A stretch of DNA of 64,000 bases, taken from assembly GCF_000368765.1 (NCBI RefSeq), contig NZ_KB849655.1, forward strand, positions 1,813,144-1,877,143, written 5' to 3'. The notes beneath the pieces were generated by a model that worked only from the letters and a program-made list of their open reading frames with translations, was not told the origin of the DNA and did not search any database. This DNA comes from Acinetobacter junii CIP 64.5 (lineage in GTDB: Bacteria > Pseudomonadota > Gammaproteobacteria > Pseudomonadales > Moraxellaceae). Shown here piece by piece: positions 19,485-28,901 of the stretch; the stretch's first letter is position 1, and each line of letters begins with the position of its first letter. A program made the position numbers and the translations under genes.

Positions 19485-19506
19485 AATTTTGTTTCGAAGC
19501 AAAATT
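19485..19506. promoter_or_regulatory. 22-bp imperfect palindrome upstream of the defence operon
   Basis: AATTTTGTTTC (19485-19495) and GAAGCAAAATT (19496-19506) are reverse complements apart from one position, centred on TTCGAA. It sits ~150 bp before the DUF499 start codon, beyond the terminator. It could be an operator for the XRE-M78 protein or another regulator. No clear -35/-10 pair with normal spacing was found between it and the gene. Confidence 0.4.
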
Positions 19507-19654
19507 CAAAGTCATGGGAAAAATCAATTTTTGGAAAATAGTAAAGCTAAGAATTTTTATAAAGATCACAAACCTAATCATTTTCGTTTAGAATTACAAA
19601 GTTCTCATTTATTAAATTCAAACTAACTGAAAGTCAGAGTAAAGGAGCTGTGGA

Positions 19655-22600
19655 GTGAAAACTGTTCACCAAGTATGCCAATTGCAGCCAAAAGCATTAG
19701 AAATTAACGTTGGTGATCAAATCGAACAGCTTGATCAAATTATTCATGATACTGATGGCAGCGAATATTTTAAAAAAACATTTATTACAGATGGTTTTAG
19801 AAATTTACTTTCAAAAGGTATAGCACGCCTTGCTGGTAAATCAAATGATGCTATTTTTCACTTAAAACAAGCTATGGGTGGAGGTAAAACCCATTTAATG
19901 GTCGGTTTTGGTTTACTTGCCAAAGATGCCCAACTTCGAGATGAAATTCTAAGTTCAACCCTCTACCAATCCGATTTTATATCAGCAAAAATTGCAGCAT
20001 TTAATGGGCGAAATAACCCTCATACATACTTTTGGGGCGAAATAGCTCGCCAATTAGGCAAAGAAAAAGATTTTAAAGAATATTGGGAATCGGGCGCAAA
20101 AGCTCCTGATGAACAAGCTTGGATAAATCTTTTCGAAGGTGATGAACCTATTTTAATTCTATTAGACGAAATCCCCCCTTACTTTCATTACTACAGCACA
20201 CAAGTTTTAGGGCAAGGAACTATCGCAGATGTAGTAACCAGAGCTTTCTCAAACATGCTTACGGCCGCACAAAAGAAAAAAAATGTCTGTATTGTTGTCT
20301 CAGACTTAGAGGCTGCATATGATACAGGTGGCAAATTGATTCAAAGAGCATTAGACGATGCTACACAAGAATTAGGTCGGGCTGAGGTATCAATTACACC
20401 TGTAAATTTAGAATCAAACGAAATTTATGAAATTCTACGTAAGCGATTGTTTTCATCATTACCTAATAAAAATGAAATTTCTGAAATTGCCTCAATTTAT
20501 GCAGCCAGACTTTCTGAAGCGGCTAGAGCAAAAACCGTTGAACGTAGTGCGGAAGCCCTTGCAAGTGATATCGAATCAACTTATCCATTTCATCCAAGCT
20601 TTAAAAGTATTGTTGCTCTTTTTAAAGAGAATGAAAAATTTAAACAAACTCGTGGATTAATGGAACTAGTATCTCGCTTACTCAAATCAGTATGGGAAAG
20701 TAATGAAGATATATATTTGATTGGCGCTCAACATTTTGATCTTTCTATACACGAAGTACGCGAAAAATTAGCTGAAATTTCAGAAATGCGTGATGTTATT
20801 GCTAGAGATCTTTGGGATTCTACCGATAGTGCTCACGCACAAATTATTGATCTAAACAATGGGAATCAATATGCGAAGCAGGTAGGCTCTTTGTTATTAA
20901 CTGCAAGCCTTTCTACAGCTATAAACTCAGTTAAAGGCCTAACCGAAAGTGAAATGCTAGAGTGCCTAATTGCTCCAAACCACCAAGCTAGTGATTATCG
21001 TAATGCCTTCGTAGAGCTTACAAAATCAGCTTGGTACTTGCATCAAACACAAGAAGGTCGGAACTACTTCAGCCATCAGGAAAATCTTACCAAAAAACTT
21101 CAAGGATATGCAGATAAAGCACCTCAGAACAAAGTTGATGAATTGATTCGTCATCGCTTGGAGGAAATGTACCGTCCAATAACTAAGGAAGCCTACGAAA
21201 AAGTGCTGCCATTGCCTGAAATGGATGATGCTGATGCCACTCTCAAGAATAGCCGTGCCTTATTAATCATCAGCCCAGATGGAAAAACTCCACCAGGGGT
21301 GGTAGCAAACTTCTTTAGAAGCTTAGTGAACAAAAATAATATCTTAGTTTTAACAGGCGACAAGTCCTCTATTGCCAGCATTGAGAAAGCTGCACGTCAT
21401 GTTTATGCCGTAGCCAAAGCTGACAACGAGATTGCTGGGTCTCATCCACAGCGTAAAGAATTAGATGAAAAGAAAGCACAGTATGAACAAGATTTTCAAA
21501 CCACTGTACTTTCAGTATTTGATAAACTCCTATTTCCTGGCAATAATCGTGGCGAAGATGTGCTACGCCCTAAAGCATTAGATAATACCTATCCTTCCAA
21601 CGAGGCTTATAATGGCGAGCGTCAGGTGGTCAAGACTCTGACATCAGATCCGATCAAACTCTACACCCAAATTACTGAAAACTTTGATGCACTAAGAGCA
21701 AGAGCAGAATCATTACTGTTCGGTACTCTGGATGAAGTCCGAAAAACTGATCTACTCGATAAAATGAAGCAAAAAACACAGATGCCATGGATACCTAATC
21801 GAGGTTTTGACCAGCTAGCTATAGAAGCTTACCAACGTGGTGTCTGGGAAGATTTGGGAAATGGCTACATTACGAAAAAACCCAAACCCAAAACTACTGA
21901 AGTCATAATCAGTGAAGATTCATCACCAGATGATGCTGGTACAGTTCGTTTGAGAATTGATGTAGCCAATGCAGGCAATAGCCCTCGTATTTATTATGCT
22001 GAAGATGGTGACGTATCTCAAAGCAGTCCAGTGCTCAGCGATAATACTTTGGCAACTAAGGCGTTAAAAGTACAATTCTTAGCAGTGGATCCGACCGGTA
22101 AAAATCTTACTGGCGACCCAACTACTTGGAAGAATCACCTAACTTTACGCAATCGTTTTGATGAGATTTCAAGAACGGTTGAATTGTTTGTAGCGCCCAG
22201 AGGTTCTATAAAATACACTCTTGATGGTTCCGAAGCGCGTAATGGTGAAACATACACTGTCCCAATTCAACTATCTGATGAAGAGACCACAGTCTATGTT
22301 TTCGCTGAATGTGAGGGTTTAGAAGAAAAGCGAAACTTTACCTTTGCTGCATCTGGTTCAAAAGAAATCCCCATCATTAAAGATAAACCAGCCATACTAG
22401 TTAGCTCCTCACCGAAACGTATGGATAGCTCAGCAAAAACCTATGAAGGACTAAATATAGCAAAAGACAAAGGTATCAAGTTTGAACAAGTTAGTTTGAT
22501 GGTTGGTTCTGCTCCAAAGGTGATACACATGTCACTAGGGGAAATGAAAATTAGTGCAGAATTCATTGAGACTGCTTTAGCCCACTTACAAACTCTGTTA

Positions 22601-22723
22601 AGTCCAGAAGCACCGGTAGTAATGACTTTCAAAAAGGCATATACCCAAACTGGCCATGACCTTGAACAATTTACTAAACAGTTAGGTATAGAGATCGGAA
22701 GTGGCGAGGTAGAGCAGCAATGA
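19655..22723 (+). CDS. DUF499 AAA-type ATPase of a methylation-linked defence operon
   Basis: 1022 aa. Walker A is AMGGGKTH (73-80) and Walker B is ILILLDEIPPY near residue 170, both typical of DUF499 (COG1483) ATPases found next to DUF1156 methylases. A long helical middle follows. Near ~850-900 a beta-sandwich segment resembles chitobiase C-terminal/Fn3-associated domains (IKYTLDGSEARNGETYTVPI). Starts with GTG at 19655 behind AGGAG (19643-19647), and ends overlapping the next gene by 4 bp (ATGA). By analogy with other defence ATPases it may act as a DNA-linked motor or assembly factor; the biochemical role is unknown. Confidence 0.88.
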   Translation: MKTVHQVCQLQPKALEINVGDQIEQLDQIIHDTDGSEYFKKTFITDGFRNLLSKGIARLAGKSNDAIFHLKQAMGGGKTHLMVGFGLLAKDAQLRDEILSSTLYQSDFISAKIAAFNGRNNPHTYFWGEIARQLGKEKDFKEYWESGAKAPDEQAWINLFEGDEPILILLDEIPPYFHYYSTQVLGQGTIADVVTRAFSNMLTAAQKKKNVCIVVSDLEAAYDTGGKLIQRALDDATQELGRAEVSITPVNLESNEIYEILRKRLFSSLPNKNEISEIASIYAARLSEAARAKTVERSAEALASDIESTYPFHPSFKSIVALFKENEKFKQTRGLMELVSRLLKSVWESNEDIYLIGAQHFDLSIHEVREKLAEISEMRDVIARDLWDSTDSAHAQIIDLNNGNQYAKQVGSLLLTASLSTAINSVKGLTESEMLECLIAPNHQASDYRNAFVELTKSAWYLHQTQEGRNYFSHQENLTKKLQGYADKAPQNKVDELIRHRLEEMYRPITKEAYEKVLPLPEMDDADATLKNSRALLIISPDGKTPPGVVANFFRSLVNKNNILVLTGDKSSIASIEKAARHVYAVAKADNEIAGSHPQRKELDEKKAQYEQDFQTTVLSVFDKLLFPGNNRGEDVLRPKALDNTYPSNEAYNGERQVVKTLTSDPIKLYTQITENFDALRARAESLLFGTLDEVRKTDLLDKMKQKTQMPWIPNRGFDQLAIEAYQRGVWEDLGNGYITKKPKPKTTEVIISEDSSPDDAGTVRLRIDVANAGNSPRIYYAEDGDVSQSSPVLSDNTLATKALKVQFLAVDPTGKNLTGDPTTWKNHLTLRNRFDEISRTVELFVAPRGSIKYTLDGSEARNGETYTVPIQLSDEETTVYVFAECEGLEEKRNFTFAASGSKEIPIIKDKPAILVSSSPKRMDSSAKTYEGLNIAKDKGIKFEQVSLMVGSAPKVIHMSLGEMKISAEFIETALAHLQTLLSPEAPVVMTFKKAYTQTGHDLEQFTKQLGIEIGSGEVEQQ

Positions 22724-23307
22724 ATAAAACCATTGATTTTGGTGCGTCTCCAGAGTTTGGCATGCATCATTTTTATGTAGAGATTCCTGCAGCACCTCAT
22801 GATGCAGTAACAATTTATGAAGATTATGGTTTCGATGGTGATGAATCACGTCGAGAAACTATTGAATGTCGCTTGATATTAGCTAGAGAACTATGGACCA
22901 AAATCCGTGATGATGTGCGTCGTGATTTCAATGCTCGCCTCAAGGTGAAAAACCAAAGTACAGGTACTTGGTCTACGGGTAAAATAAAGCTTGATCGTTT
23001 TCTAGGGCGTGAACTGTGTGTATTAGGCTGGGCAGCCGAACATGCCTCACCCGATGAATGCCTAGTTATTTGTCAAAAATGGCTAGCTCTACGTCCAGAA
23101 GAAAGATGGTGGCTTTATAGTAAAACTGCTGCCGAGGCAGGTCGTAACGATCAAACTTATCATGGATGGCGAAAAGCCCTGTATTGTGCACTTTCTGATG
23201 GTTCGAATATAAAACTGGGAATCAAGATAAAACCCAAATCTAAAAAGCTACAAACTGAAGAAAAAGTACAAGATCTATTTGGATTTATAGAAAAGGGAGA
23301 GATTTAA
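22720..23307 (+). CDS. DUF3780 protein of the defence operon
   Basis: 195 aa, soluble, no catalytic motif that I can see. The N terminus has IDFGASPEFGMHHFYVEIP; Trp-rich motifs (RPEERWWLYSKTAAEAG, YHGWRKALYCAL) lie in the second half, and the C terminus is basic. The DUF3780 assignment rests on this pattern and on its position between DUF499 and DUF1156 genes, the known association of that family. It overlaps the ATPase gene by 4 bp and the methyltransferase gene by 1 bp, implying a stoichiometric partner, perhaps an adaptor or specificity subunit (inference). Confidence 0.75.
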   Translation: MNKTIDFGASPEFGMHHFYVEIPAAPHDAVTIYEDYGFDGDESRRETIECRLILARELWTKIRDDVRRDFNARLKVKNQSTGTWSTGKIKLDRFLGRELCVLGWAAEHASPDECLVICQKWLALRPEERWWLYSKTAAEAGRNDQTYHGWRKALYCALSDGSNIKLGIKIKPKSKKLQTEEKVQDLFGFIEKGEI

Positions 23308-26153
23308 TGGCATTGCAACCCCTTGAATGGAAAGATAAACCATCCTTGATTGAGCATCTTTTTCCTGTGCAGAAAATTTCTGCAGAAAGTTTTAAAGAGC
23401 AAAGTGCTGTACAAAGTAAAACTTTAGTTGCTTTGGGTAGTTACTGGAAGGGTCGTAAGCCTTTAGTTCTTAATAAAGCTTGTATTTTAGGTGCTCTGCT
23501 ACCAGCGACAGAAAATCATTTGAAAGACCTGGAAATCTTTGAGCTTCTTATGGGTATGACTCCCGAAGCAATGCAAAAGCGAATCGAAGAAAATTTGCCT
23601 CTTTCCAAACGTGATGATATTGGTGATTATTTAACCCTTCCATTTAATGATCAGGTTCGTGCCGGCAAACGCGCCGAGGAAATTGGAGACTCTCTTTTTT
23701 CCTTAATTTGGAATAAAGTTAATACCCATTTAGGTACATCAGCAAACTCGATTCCTGAATTAGTAGAGCAAATGGGTATTGCTCGCTTTGGTCATAGACC
23801 AAACGTCGCAGATGTATTTTCAGGTTCAGGGCAAATTCCTTTTGAAGCGGCTCGACTAGGCTGCAATGTATATGCCTCTGATCTGAATCCTATGGCATGT
23901 TTATTGACATGGGGAAGTTTTAATATTGTTGGTGCACCTGCAGAGAACATATCAAACTTAACCATTGCTCAAACTAAATTAGTCGAAAGAGTTCAGCAAG
24001 AAATTGATGAACTTGGCATTGAAACCGATGGTAAAGGCTGGAGAGCAAAAGCGTATCTTTATTGTGTCGAGGTCATTTGTCCAGAAAGTGGTTGGGCCGT
24101 TCCTCTTCTTCCAACACTCATTGTTAGTGCAAGCAAGTTTGTAGTAGTCAATTTGGTTCCTATTGAATCAGAAAAACGTTATATGATAGAAGTTAAGTAC
24201 TGCAAAAATAAAAATGAAATGGAAATGCAGGATAAACCAACAGTTAGTGGAGGTTATTTAATTCATAGCCCGTCTCCTGATCAAGAGTATAGATCAAAAA
24301 TTAGTAGTATCCGAGGAGATATTCGCGTCGGAAGAAATACTACTTCAGCCCTTCGAAAGTGGGAAAAGGAAGATTTCACTCCCAGAAAAGATGATATTTT
24401 TCAAGAACGGCTTTACTGCGTGCAATGGGAAAAGGTAGCTAAAGAAAAATCACGACTTGAAACTGAATTCCGCTCAGTAACTCAAGCTGATTTAGAACGA
24501 GAAGCTAAAGTCATTAGTTATGTTGAGAATCACTTTAAGGAATGGCAGGAAAAAGGTTATATACCTGATATGGTGATTGAGAAAGGATACAACACTGACC
24601 AGCCAATTAGAGAAAGAGGTTGGACCTATTGGCACCATTTGTTCGCACCAAGACAGCTCTTAATGTTAGGGATCATAAAAAAAACATTGTTAACAGATCC
24701 CGAGTTTTCTGAACAGTTATATGTATCATTCAGTAGGCTTTTAGATTGGTCTACGAAGCTGTGTCGCTATGGAACTGGTGCAGCACGAGAATCTATCGCA
24801 CAAACATTCTACAATCAGGCACTCAATACATTTTACAATTATGGGGTGCGCCCTTTTTCTTTTGCCACTAAGTATTTATTAGAAAAGACGTATAATTTCC
24901 CTCTTCCATCAGAGACATTCGTCAATTGCCACCCTGCTCAAGACATTGAAGTTGAGAATGATATTTATGTAACCGACCCTCCGTATGGAGATGCTGTTAA
25001 ATATGAAGAGATAACTGAGTTCTTTATTGCTTGGTTACGAAAAAATCCACCAGAAAAATTTTCTCAATGGACATGGGACAGTAGACGATCTCTGGCAATT
25101 AAGGGAGAGGATGACGGATTTCGAACAGGGATGATTGCCGTCTATCGCAAAATGGCCCAAAAGATGCCAGACAATGGTTTGCAAATTCTTATGTTTACCC
25201 ATCAAAGCGGTGCTATATGGGCAGACATGGCCAACATTATTTGGGCTAGCGGTCTGCAAGTAACCGCCGCATGGTACGTTGTAACAGAAACTGATTCTGC
25301 TTTACGTGGTGGTTCCAATGTGAAAGGCACCATCATCCTAATCTTACGTAAGCGCCATCAGAACCTAGAAACCTTCCGTGATGATTTGGGTTGGGAAATA
25401 GAAGAAGCCGTAAAAGAGCAAGTCGAATCATTAATTGGTCTGGATAAAAAAGTTCGTGCCCAAGGTACTGAAGGTCTTTATACTGATGCTGATTTGCAAA
25501 TGGCTGGTTATGCCGCGGCATTAAAAGTTCTAACAGCTTACTCCCGTATTGATGGTAAAGATATGGTCACTGAAGCTGAGGCTCCACGCAAAAAAGGCAA
25601 AAAGACTTTCGTTGATGAACTGATTGATTTTGCGGTACAAACTGCGGTTCAATTTTTAGTTCCTGTCGGCTTTGAAAAAGGAGAATGGCAGAAACTTCAA
25701 GCAGTTGAGCGGTTTTACCTCAAGATGTTAGAAATCGAACATCAAGGTTCTAAGACTCTAGATAATTACCAAAACTTTGCCAAGGCATTTAAGGTTCACC
25801 ACTTTGATCAATTGATGAGTGATGTCTCAAAGGCAAACTCTGCAAGGTTAAAGCTCTCATCCGAATTCAGAAGTGCCATGATGTCAGGTGATGCTGAAAT
25901 GGCTGGTACACCATTACGGGCTTTACTCTACGCTTTGTTTGAACTCTCAAAAGAAGTTGAAATAGATGATGTATTGTTACACCTAATGGAGAACTGTCCT
26001 AATTACCTACCTAATAAGCAACTGTTAGCAAAAATGGCAGACTACTTGGCAGAAAAACGTGAAGGTTTAAAAAGTACCAAAACATTCAATCCTGAGCTAG
26101 AAGCAAGTTGTGCTCGAATATTAGCTGAAGCTATTCGAAACCAAAGGTTATAA
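23307..26153 (+). CDS. DUF1156 adenine-type DNA methyltransferase
   Basis: 948 aa. SAM-binding motif I FSGSGQIPFEAARLG lies near residue 172, followed by the acidic YASDLNP; the catalytic motif IV is DPPYGDAVKYEE with DPPY at 557-560, typical of N6-adenine or N4-cytosine amino-methylases. Between them is the family's Cys-containing insert YCVEVICPESGWAVPLLPTL (~250). The C-terminal ~300 residues are helical and probably bind partners. This matches COG1743/DUF1156. Expected role: marking host DNA so that the partner helicase/ATPase spares it. The start overlaps the DUF3780 stop by one base; the helicase follows after 3 bp. Confidence 0.9.
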   Translation: MALQPLEWKDKPSLIEHLFPVQKISAESFKEQSAVQSKTLVALGSYWKGRKPLVLNKACILGALLPATENHLKDLEIFELLMGMTPEAMQKRIEENLPLSKRDDIGDYLTLPFNDQVRAGKRAEEIGDSLFSLIWNKVNTHLGTSANSIPELVEQMGIARFGHRPNVADVFSGSGQIPFEAARLGCNVYASDLNPMACLLTWGSFNIVGAPAENISNLTIAQTKLVERVQQEIDELGIETDGKGWRAKAYLYCVEVICPESGWAVPLLPTLIVSASKFVVVNLVPIESEKRYMIEVKYCKNKNEMEMQDKPTVSGGYLIHSPSPDQEYRSKISSIRGDIRVGRNTTSALRKWEKEDFTPRKDDIFQERLYCVQWEKVAKEKSRLETEFRSVTQADLEREAKVISYVENHFKEWQEKGYIPDMVIEKGYNTDQPIRERGWTYWHHLFAPRQLLMLGIIKKTLLTDPEFSEQLYVSFSRLLDWSTKLCRYGTGAARESIAQTFYNQALNTFYNYGVRPFSFATKYLLEKTYNFPLPSETFVNCHPAQDIEVENDIYVTDPPYGDAVKYEEITEFFIAWLRKNPPEKFSQWTWDSRRSLAIKGEDDGFRTGMIAVYRKMAQKMPDNGLQILMFTHQSGAIWADMANIIWASGLQVTAAWYVVTETDSALRGGSNVKGTIILILRKRHQNLETFRDDLGWEIEEAVKEQVESLIGLDKKVRAQGTEGLYTDADLQMAGYAAALKVLTAYSRIDGKDMVTEAEAPRKKGKKTFVDELIDFAVQTAVQFLVPVGFEKGEWQKLQAVERFYLKMLEIEHQGSKTLDNYQNFAKAFKVHHFDQLMSDVSKANSARLKLSSEFRSAMMSGDAEMAGTPLRALLYALFELSKEVEIDDVLLHLMENCPNYLPNKQLLAKMADYLAEKREGLKSTKTFNPELEASCARILAEAIRNQRL

Positions 26154-26156
26154 TCT

Positions 26157-28874
26157 ATGGCTATTCAGCGTTTTTCTTCCCGTACGGAAAAATTAGATAC
26201 GGAATTCTTAGCTAAATCATTAAAAGGAGCAATCAAGTACTTCCGAATTGCTGGATATTTTAGGAGCTCTATTTTTGAACTCGTCGGTGAAGAAATAGCA
26301 AAGATCCCAGAGGTTAAGATCATCTGCAACTCCGAGCTCGATCTAGCTGATTTTCAGGTGGCCACAGGTAGAAATACTGCACTGAAAGAGCGTTGGAATG
26401 AAGTAGATGTAGAAGCTGAAGCACTTCTAAAAAAGGAACGTTATCAAATTTTGGATCGGCTTTTACAATCGGGTAATGTCGAAATTCGTGTGGTACCTAG
26501 AGACCGTTTATTTCTGCACGGTAAGGCAGGCTCTATTCATTACAACAATGGCTGTCGCAAGTCTTTTATTGGATCGGTGAATGAATCTAAAAGTGCCTTT
26601 GCTCACAATTACGAGCTTGTTTGGCAGGATGACGATGAAGAAAGTGCCGATTGGGTAGAAAAGGAGTTCTGGGCACTTTGGAACGATGGAGTACCATTAC
26701 CTGAAGCGATTCTAGCTGAAATCACAAGAGTAGCTCATCGTAAAGAAATAACCATTGAGGTATTAAAACCAGATGAAGTGCCAGCCGCAGCTATGGCAGA
26801 AGCACCGATATATAGAGGGGGTGAACAATTACAGCCATGGCAACGATCATTTGTCACGATGTTTCTGGAGCATCGAGAAGTCTATGGCAAGGCTCGCCTA
26901 CTATTAGCTGATGAAGTAGGGGTGGGTAAAACGCTATCAATGGCGACCAGCGCATTAGTTAGTGCTCTGCTTGATGATGGCCCTGTTCTGATTTTGGCAC
27001 CATCTACGCTCACCATACAGTGGCAAATCGAAATGATGGACAAACTTGGTGTTCCTGCTGCAGTTTGGTCTTCACAGAAAAAGGTCTGGCTAAGTGTAGA
27101 GGGACAAATACTCTCACCCCGAGGTGATGCTTCCTCCATCAAGAAATGTCCTTATCGAATTGCAATTGTCTCTACTGGTCTAATTATGCACCAACGTGAG
27201 AAGGCTGACTTCGTTAAGGAAGCTGGAATGCTTCTGAAGAATCGTTTTGGCACAGTTATTCTGGATGAAGCGCATAAAGCTCGTGTTCGTGGTGGCTTGG
27301 GTGATCAGGCTATAGAGCCTAATAATCTCATGGCCTTCATGCAACAGATTGGCAGGCGCACGCGGCATCTGATACTGGGTACAGCGACACCTATTCAAAC
27401 TAATGTTCGAGAACTTTGGGATTTAATAGGTATTTTAAATAGCGGCGCAGAGTTTGTGTTAGGTGATGCCTTATCACCATGGCATGATCATGAACAAGCC
27501 ATACCTTTGATCACTGGCAAGGCTCAGATAACATCTGAGGCTGAAGTCTGGCATTGGTTAAGTAATCCTTTACCTCCAGGAAAAGAACACCACATTGTCC
27601 AGCAAATACGTGATTACTTGTCGATTGATAATAAATCCTTTGGTTGTTCACATCGTTTTGAGGACCTCGACTATATGATTCAAAGTCTATGGCTCTCAGA
27701 ATGCATGTCAGCTGATTTCTTTAAAGAAAATAATCCCATCCTTCGTCATACTGTACTACGCAAGCGTAAACAACTGGAAGATGACGGTCTTTTAGAGCGA
27801 GTTGGAGTATACACACACCCAATAGCACGCAATCTGGCTCAGTATCAAGCCCGATTTGTAGGGCTTGGAATTCCGACCAATACACCATTCCAGGTAGCTT
27901 ACGAAAAAGCAGAAGAGTTCAGCAAGCTGCTTCAGTCTCGTACACGATCCGCAGGTTTCATGAAATCTTTGATGCTGCAACGGATCTGTTCTAGCTTTGC
28001 GTCGGGTTTAAAAACTGCTCAGAAGATGCTAAAACATACCGTTTCTGATGAAGACGAAGATTTGATTGCAGATGTTGAACATGTACTCTCCGAAATGACT
28101 CCCGCAGAAGTAGCCTGTTTAAAAGCTATAGAAACACAACTATCACGCCCCGAGGCCGTTGATTCAAAGCTAAACACAGTGAAATGGTTCTTAACGGACT
28201 TCCGCACCGATGGAAAAACTTGGATGGAACATGGTTGTATTATCTTTAGCCAGTATTACGACACAGCAGAGTGGATAGCGAAAGAACTAGCCAAGTCCTT
28301 TAAAGGCGAAGTAGTAGCTGTTTATGCTGGTGTTGGCAAAAGTGGGTTATTCAAAGGTGAGCAATTTAATAATGTAGAACGTGAAGTTATTAAATCTGCA
28401 GTAAAGACACGCGAAATCCGATTAGTAGTTGCTACAGATGCCGCCTGTGAAGGTTTAAACCTACAAACCCTTGGGACACTCATCAATATCGATCTACCTT
28501 GGAATCCATCACGGTTGGAACAGCGGCTTGGGCGAATCAAACGTTTTGGTCAGACACGTAAGTTTGTAGATATGCTCAACCTTGTATACAGTGAAACACA
28601 GGATGAGAAAGTCTATAACGTGCTGTCAGAACGTTTACGCGATACATACGACATTTTTGGCAGTCTCCCTGATACAATTGATGACGAATGGATCGACAAT
28701 GAGGAAGAGCTCAATAGTCGCATGAATGAATACATGCACGAGCGTAAAAAAGCACAAGATGCTTTCTCAGTGAAGTACCGCGGCACCCTTGATCCAGATG
28801 CCCATCTATGGGAACGTTGTGCTACAGTTCTATCACGTAGAGATATTGTGAATAAACTTAGTGAACCATGGTAA
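26157..28874 (+). CDS. PLD-like domain plus SNF2 superfamily II helicase (defence effector candidate)
   Basis: 905 aa. Residues ~1-180 form a phospholipase D-like domain with His121-x-Lys123 (LFLHGKAGS) and GSVNES; the Asp expected four residues after the Lys is not present (His126 lies there). The SNF2 helicase core follows: Walker A ADEVGVGKT (Lys258), DEAH box 370-373 (VILDEAHKA), GTATPIQTN, and motif VI LEQRLGRIKRFGQ. It may translocate on unmodified DNA and, if the PLD site works, cut it; loss of the Asp makes nuclease activity uncertain. Last gene of the operon, ending 27 bp before the first left-end repeat. Confidence 0.9.
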   Translation: MAIQRFSSRTEKLDTEFLAKSLKGAIKYFRIAGYFRSSIFELVGEEIAKIPEVKIICNSELDLADFQVATGRNTALKERWNEVDVEAEALLKKERYQILDRLLQSGNVEIRVVPRDRLFLHGKAGSIHYNNGCRKSFIGSVNESKSAFAHNYELVWQDDDEESADWVEKEFWALWNDGVPLPEAILAEITRVAHRKEITIEVLKPDEVPAAAMAEAPIYRGGEQLQPWQRSFVTMFLEHREVYGKARLLLADEVGVGKTLSMATSALVSALLDDGPVLILAPSTLTIQWQIEMMDKLGVPAAVWSSQKKVWLSVEGQILSPRGDASSIKKCPYRIAIVSTGLIMHQREKADFVKEAGMLLKNRFGTVILDEAHKARVRGGLGDQAIEPNNLMAFMQQIGRRTRHLILGTATPIQTNVRELWDLIGILNSGAEFVLGDALSPWHDHEQAIPLITGKAQITSEAEVWHWLSNPLPPGKEHHIVQQIRDYLSIDNKSFGCSHRFEDLDYMIQSLWLSECMSADFFKENNPILRHTVLRKRKQLEDDGLLERVGVYTHPIARNLAQYQARFVGLGIPTNTPFQVAYEKAEEFSKLLQSRTRSAGFMKSLMLQRICSSFASGLKTAQKMLKHTVSDEDEDLIADVEHVLSEMTPAEVACLKAIETQLSRPEAVDSKLNTVKWFLTDFRTDGKTWMEHGCIIFSQYYDTAEWIAKELAKSFKGEVVAVYAGVGKSGLFKGEQFNNVEREVIKSAVKTREIRLVVATDAACEGLNLQTLGTLINIDLPWNPSRLEQRLGRIKRFGQTRKFVDMLNLVYSETQDEKVYNVLSERLRDTYDIFGSLPDTIDDEWIDNEEELNSRMNEYMHERKKAQDAFSVKYRGTLDPDAHLWERCATVLSRRDIVNKLSEPW

Positions 28875-28901
28875 AAGACTTTACAGAGCTTTTCGTTATT
28901 C

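Noticed and set aside
19655..28874. Calling the cargo a standard DISARM or BREX system
   Set aside because: No DUF1998 (DrmB), PglZ, BrxC/BrxL or DrmA-like gene is present; the ATPase and methylase belong to DUF499 and DUF1156.
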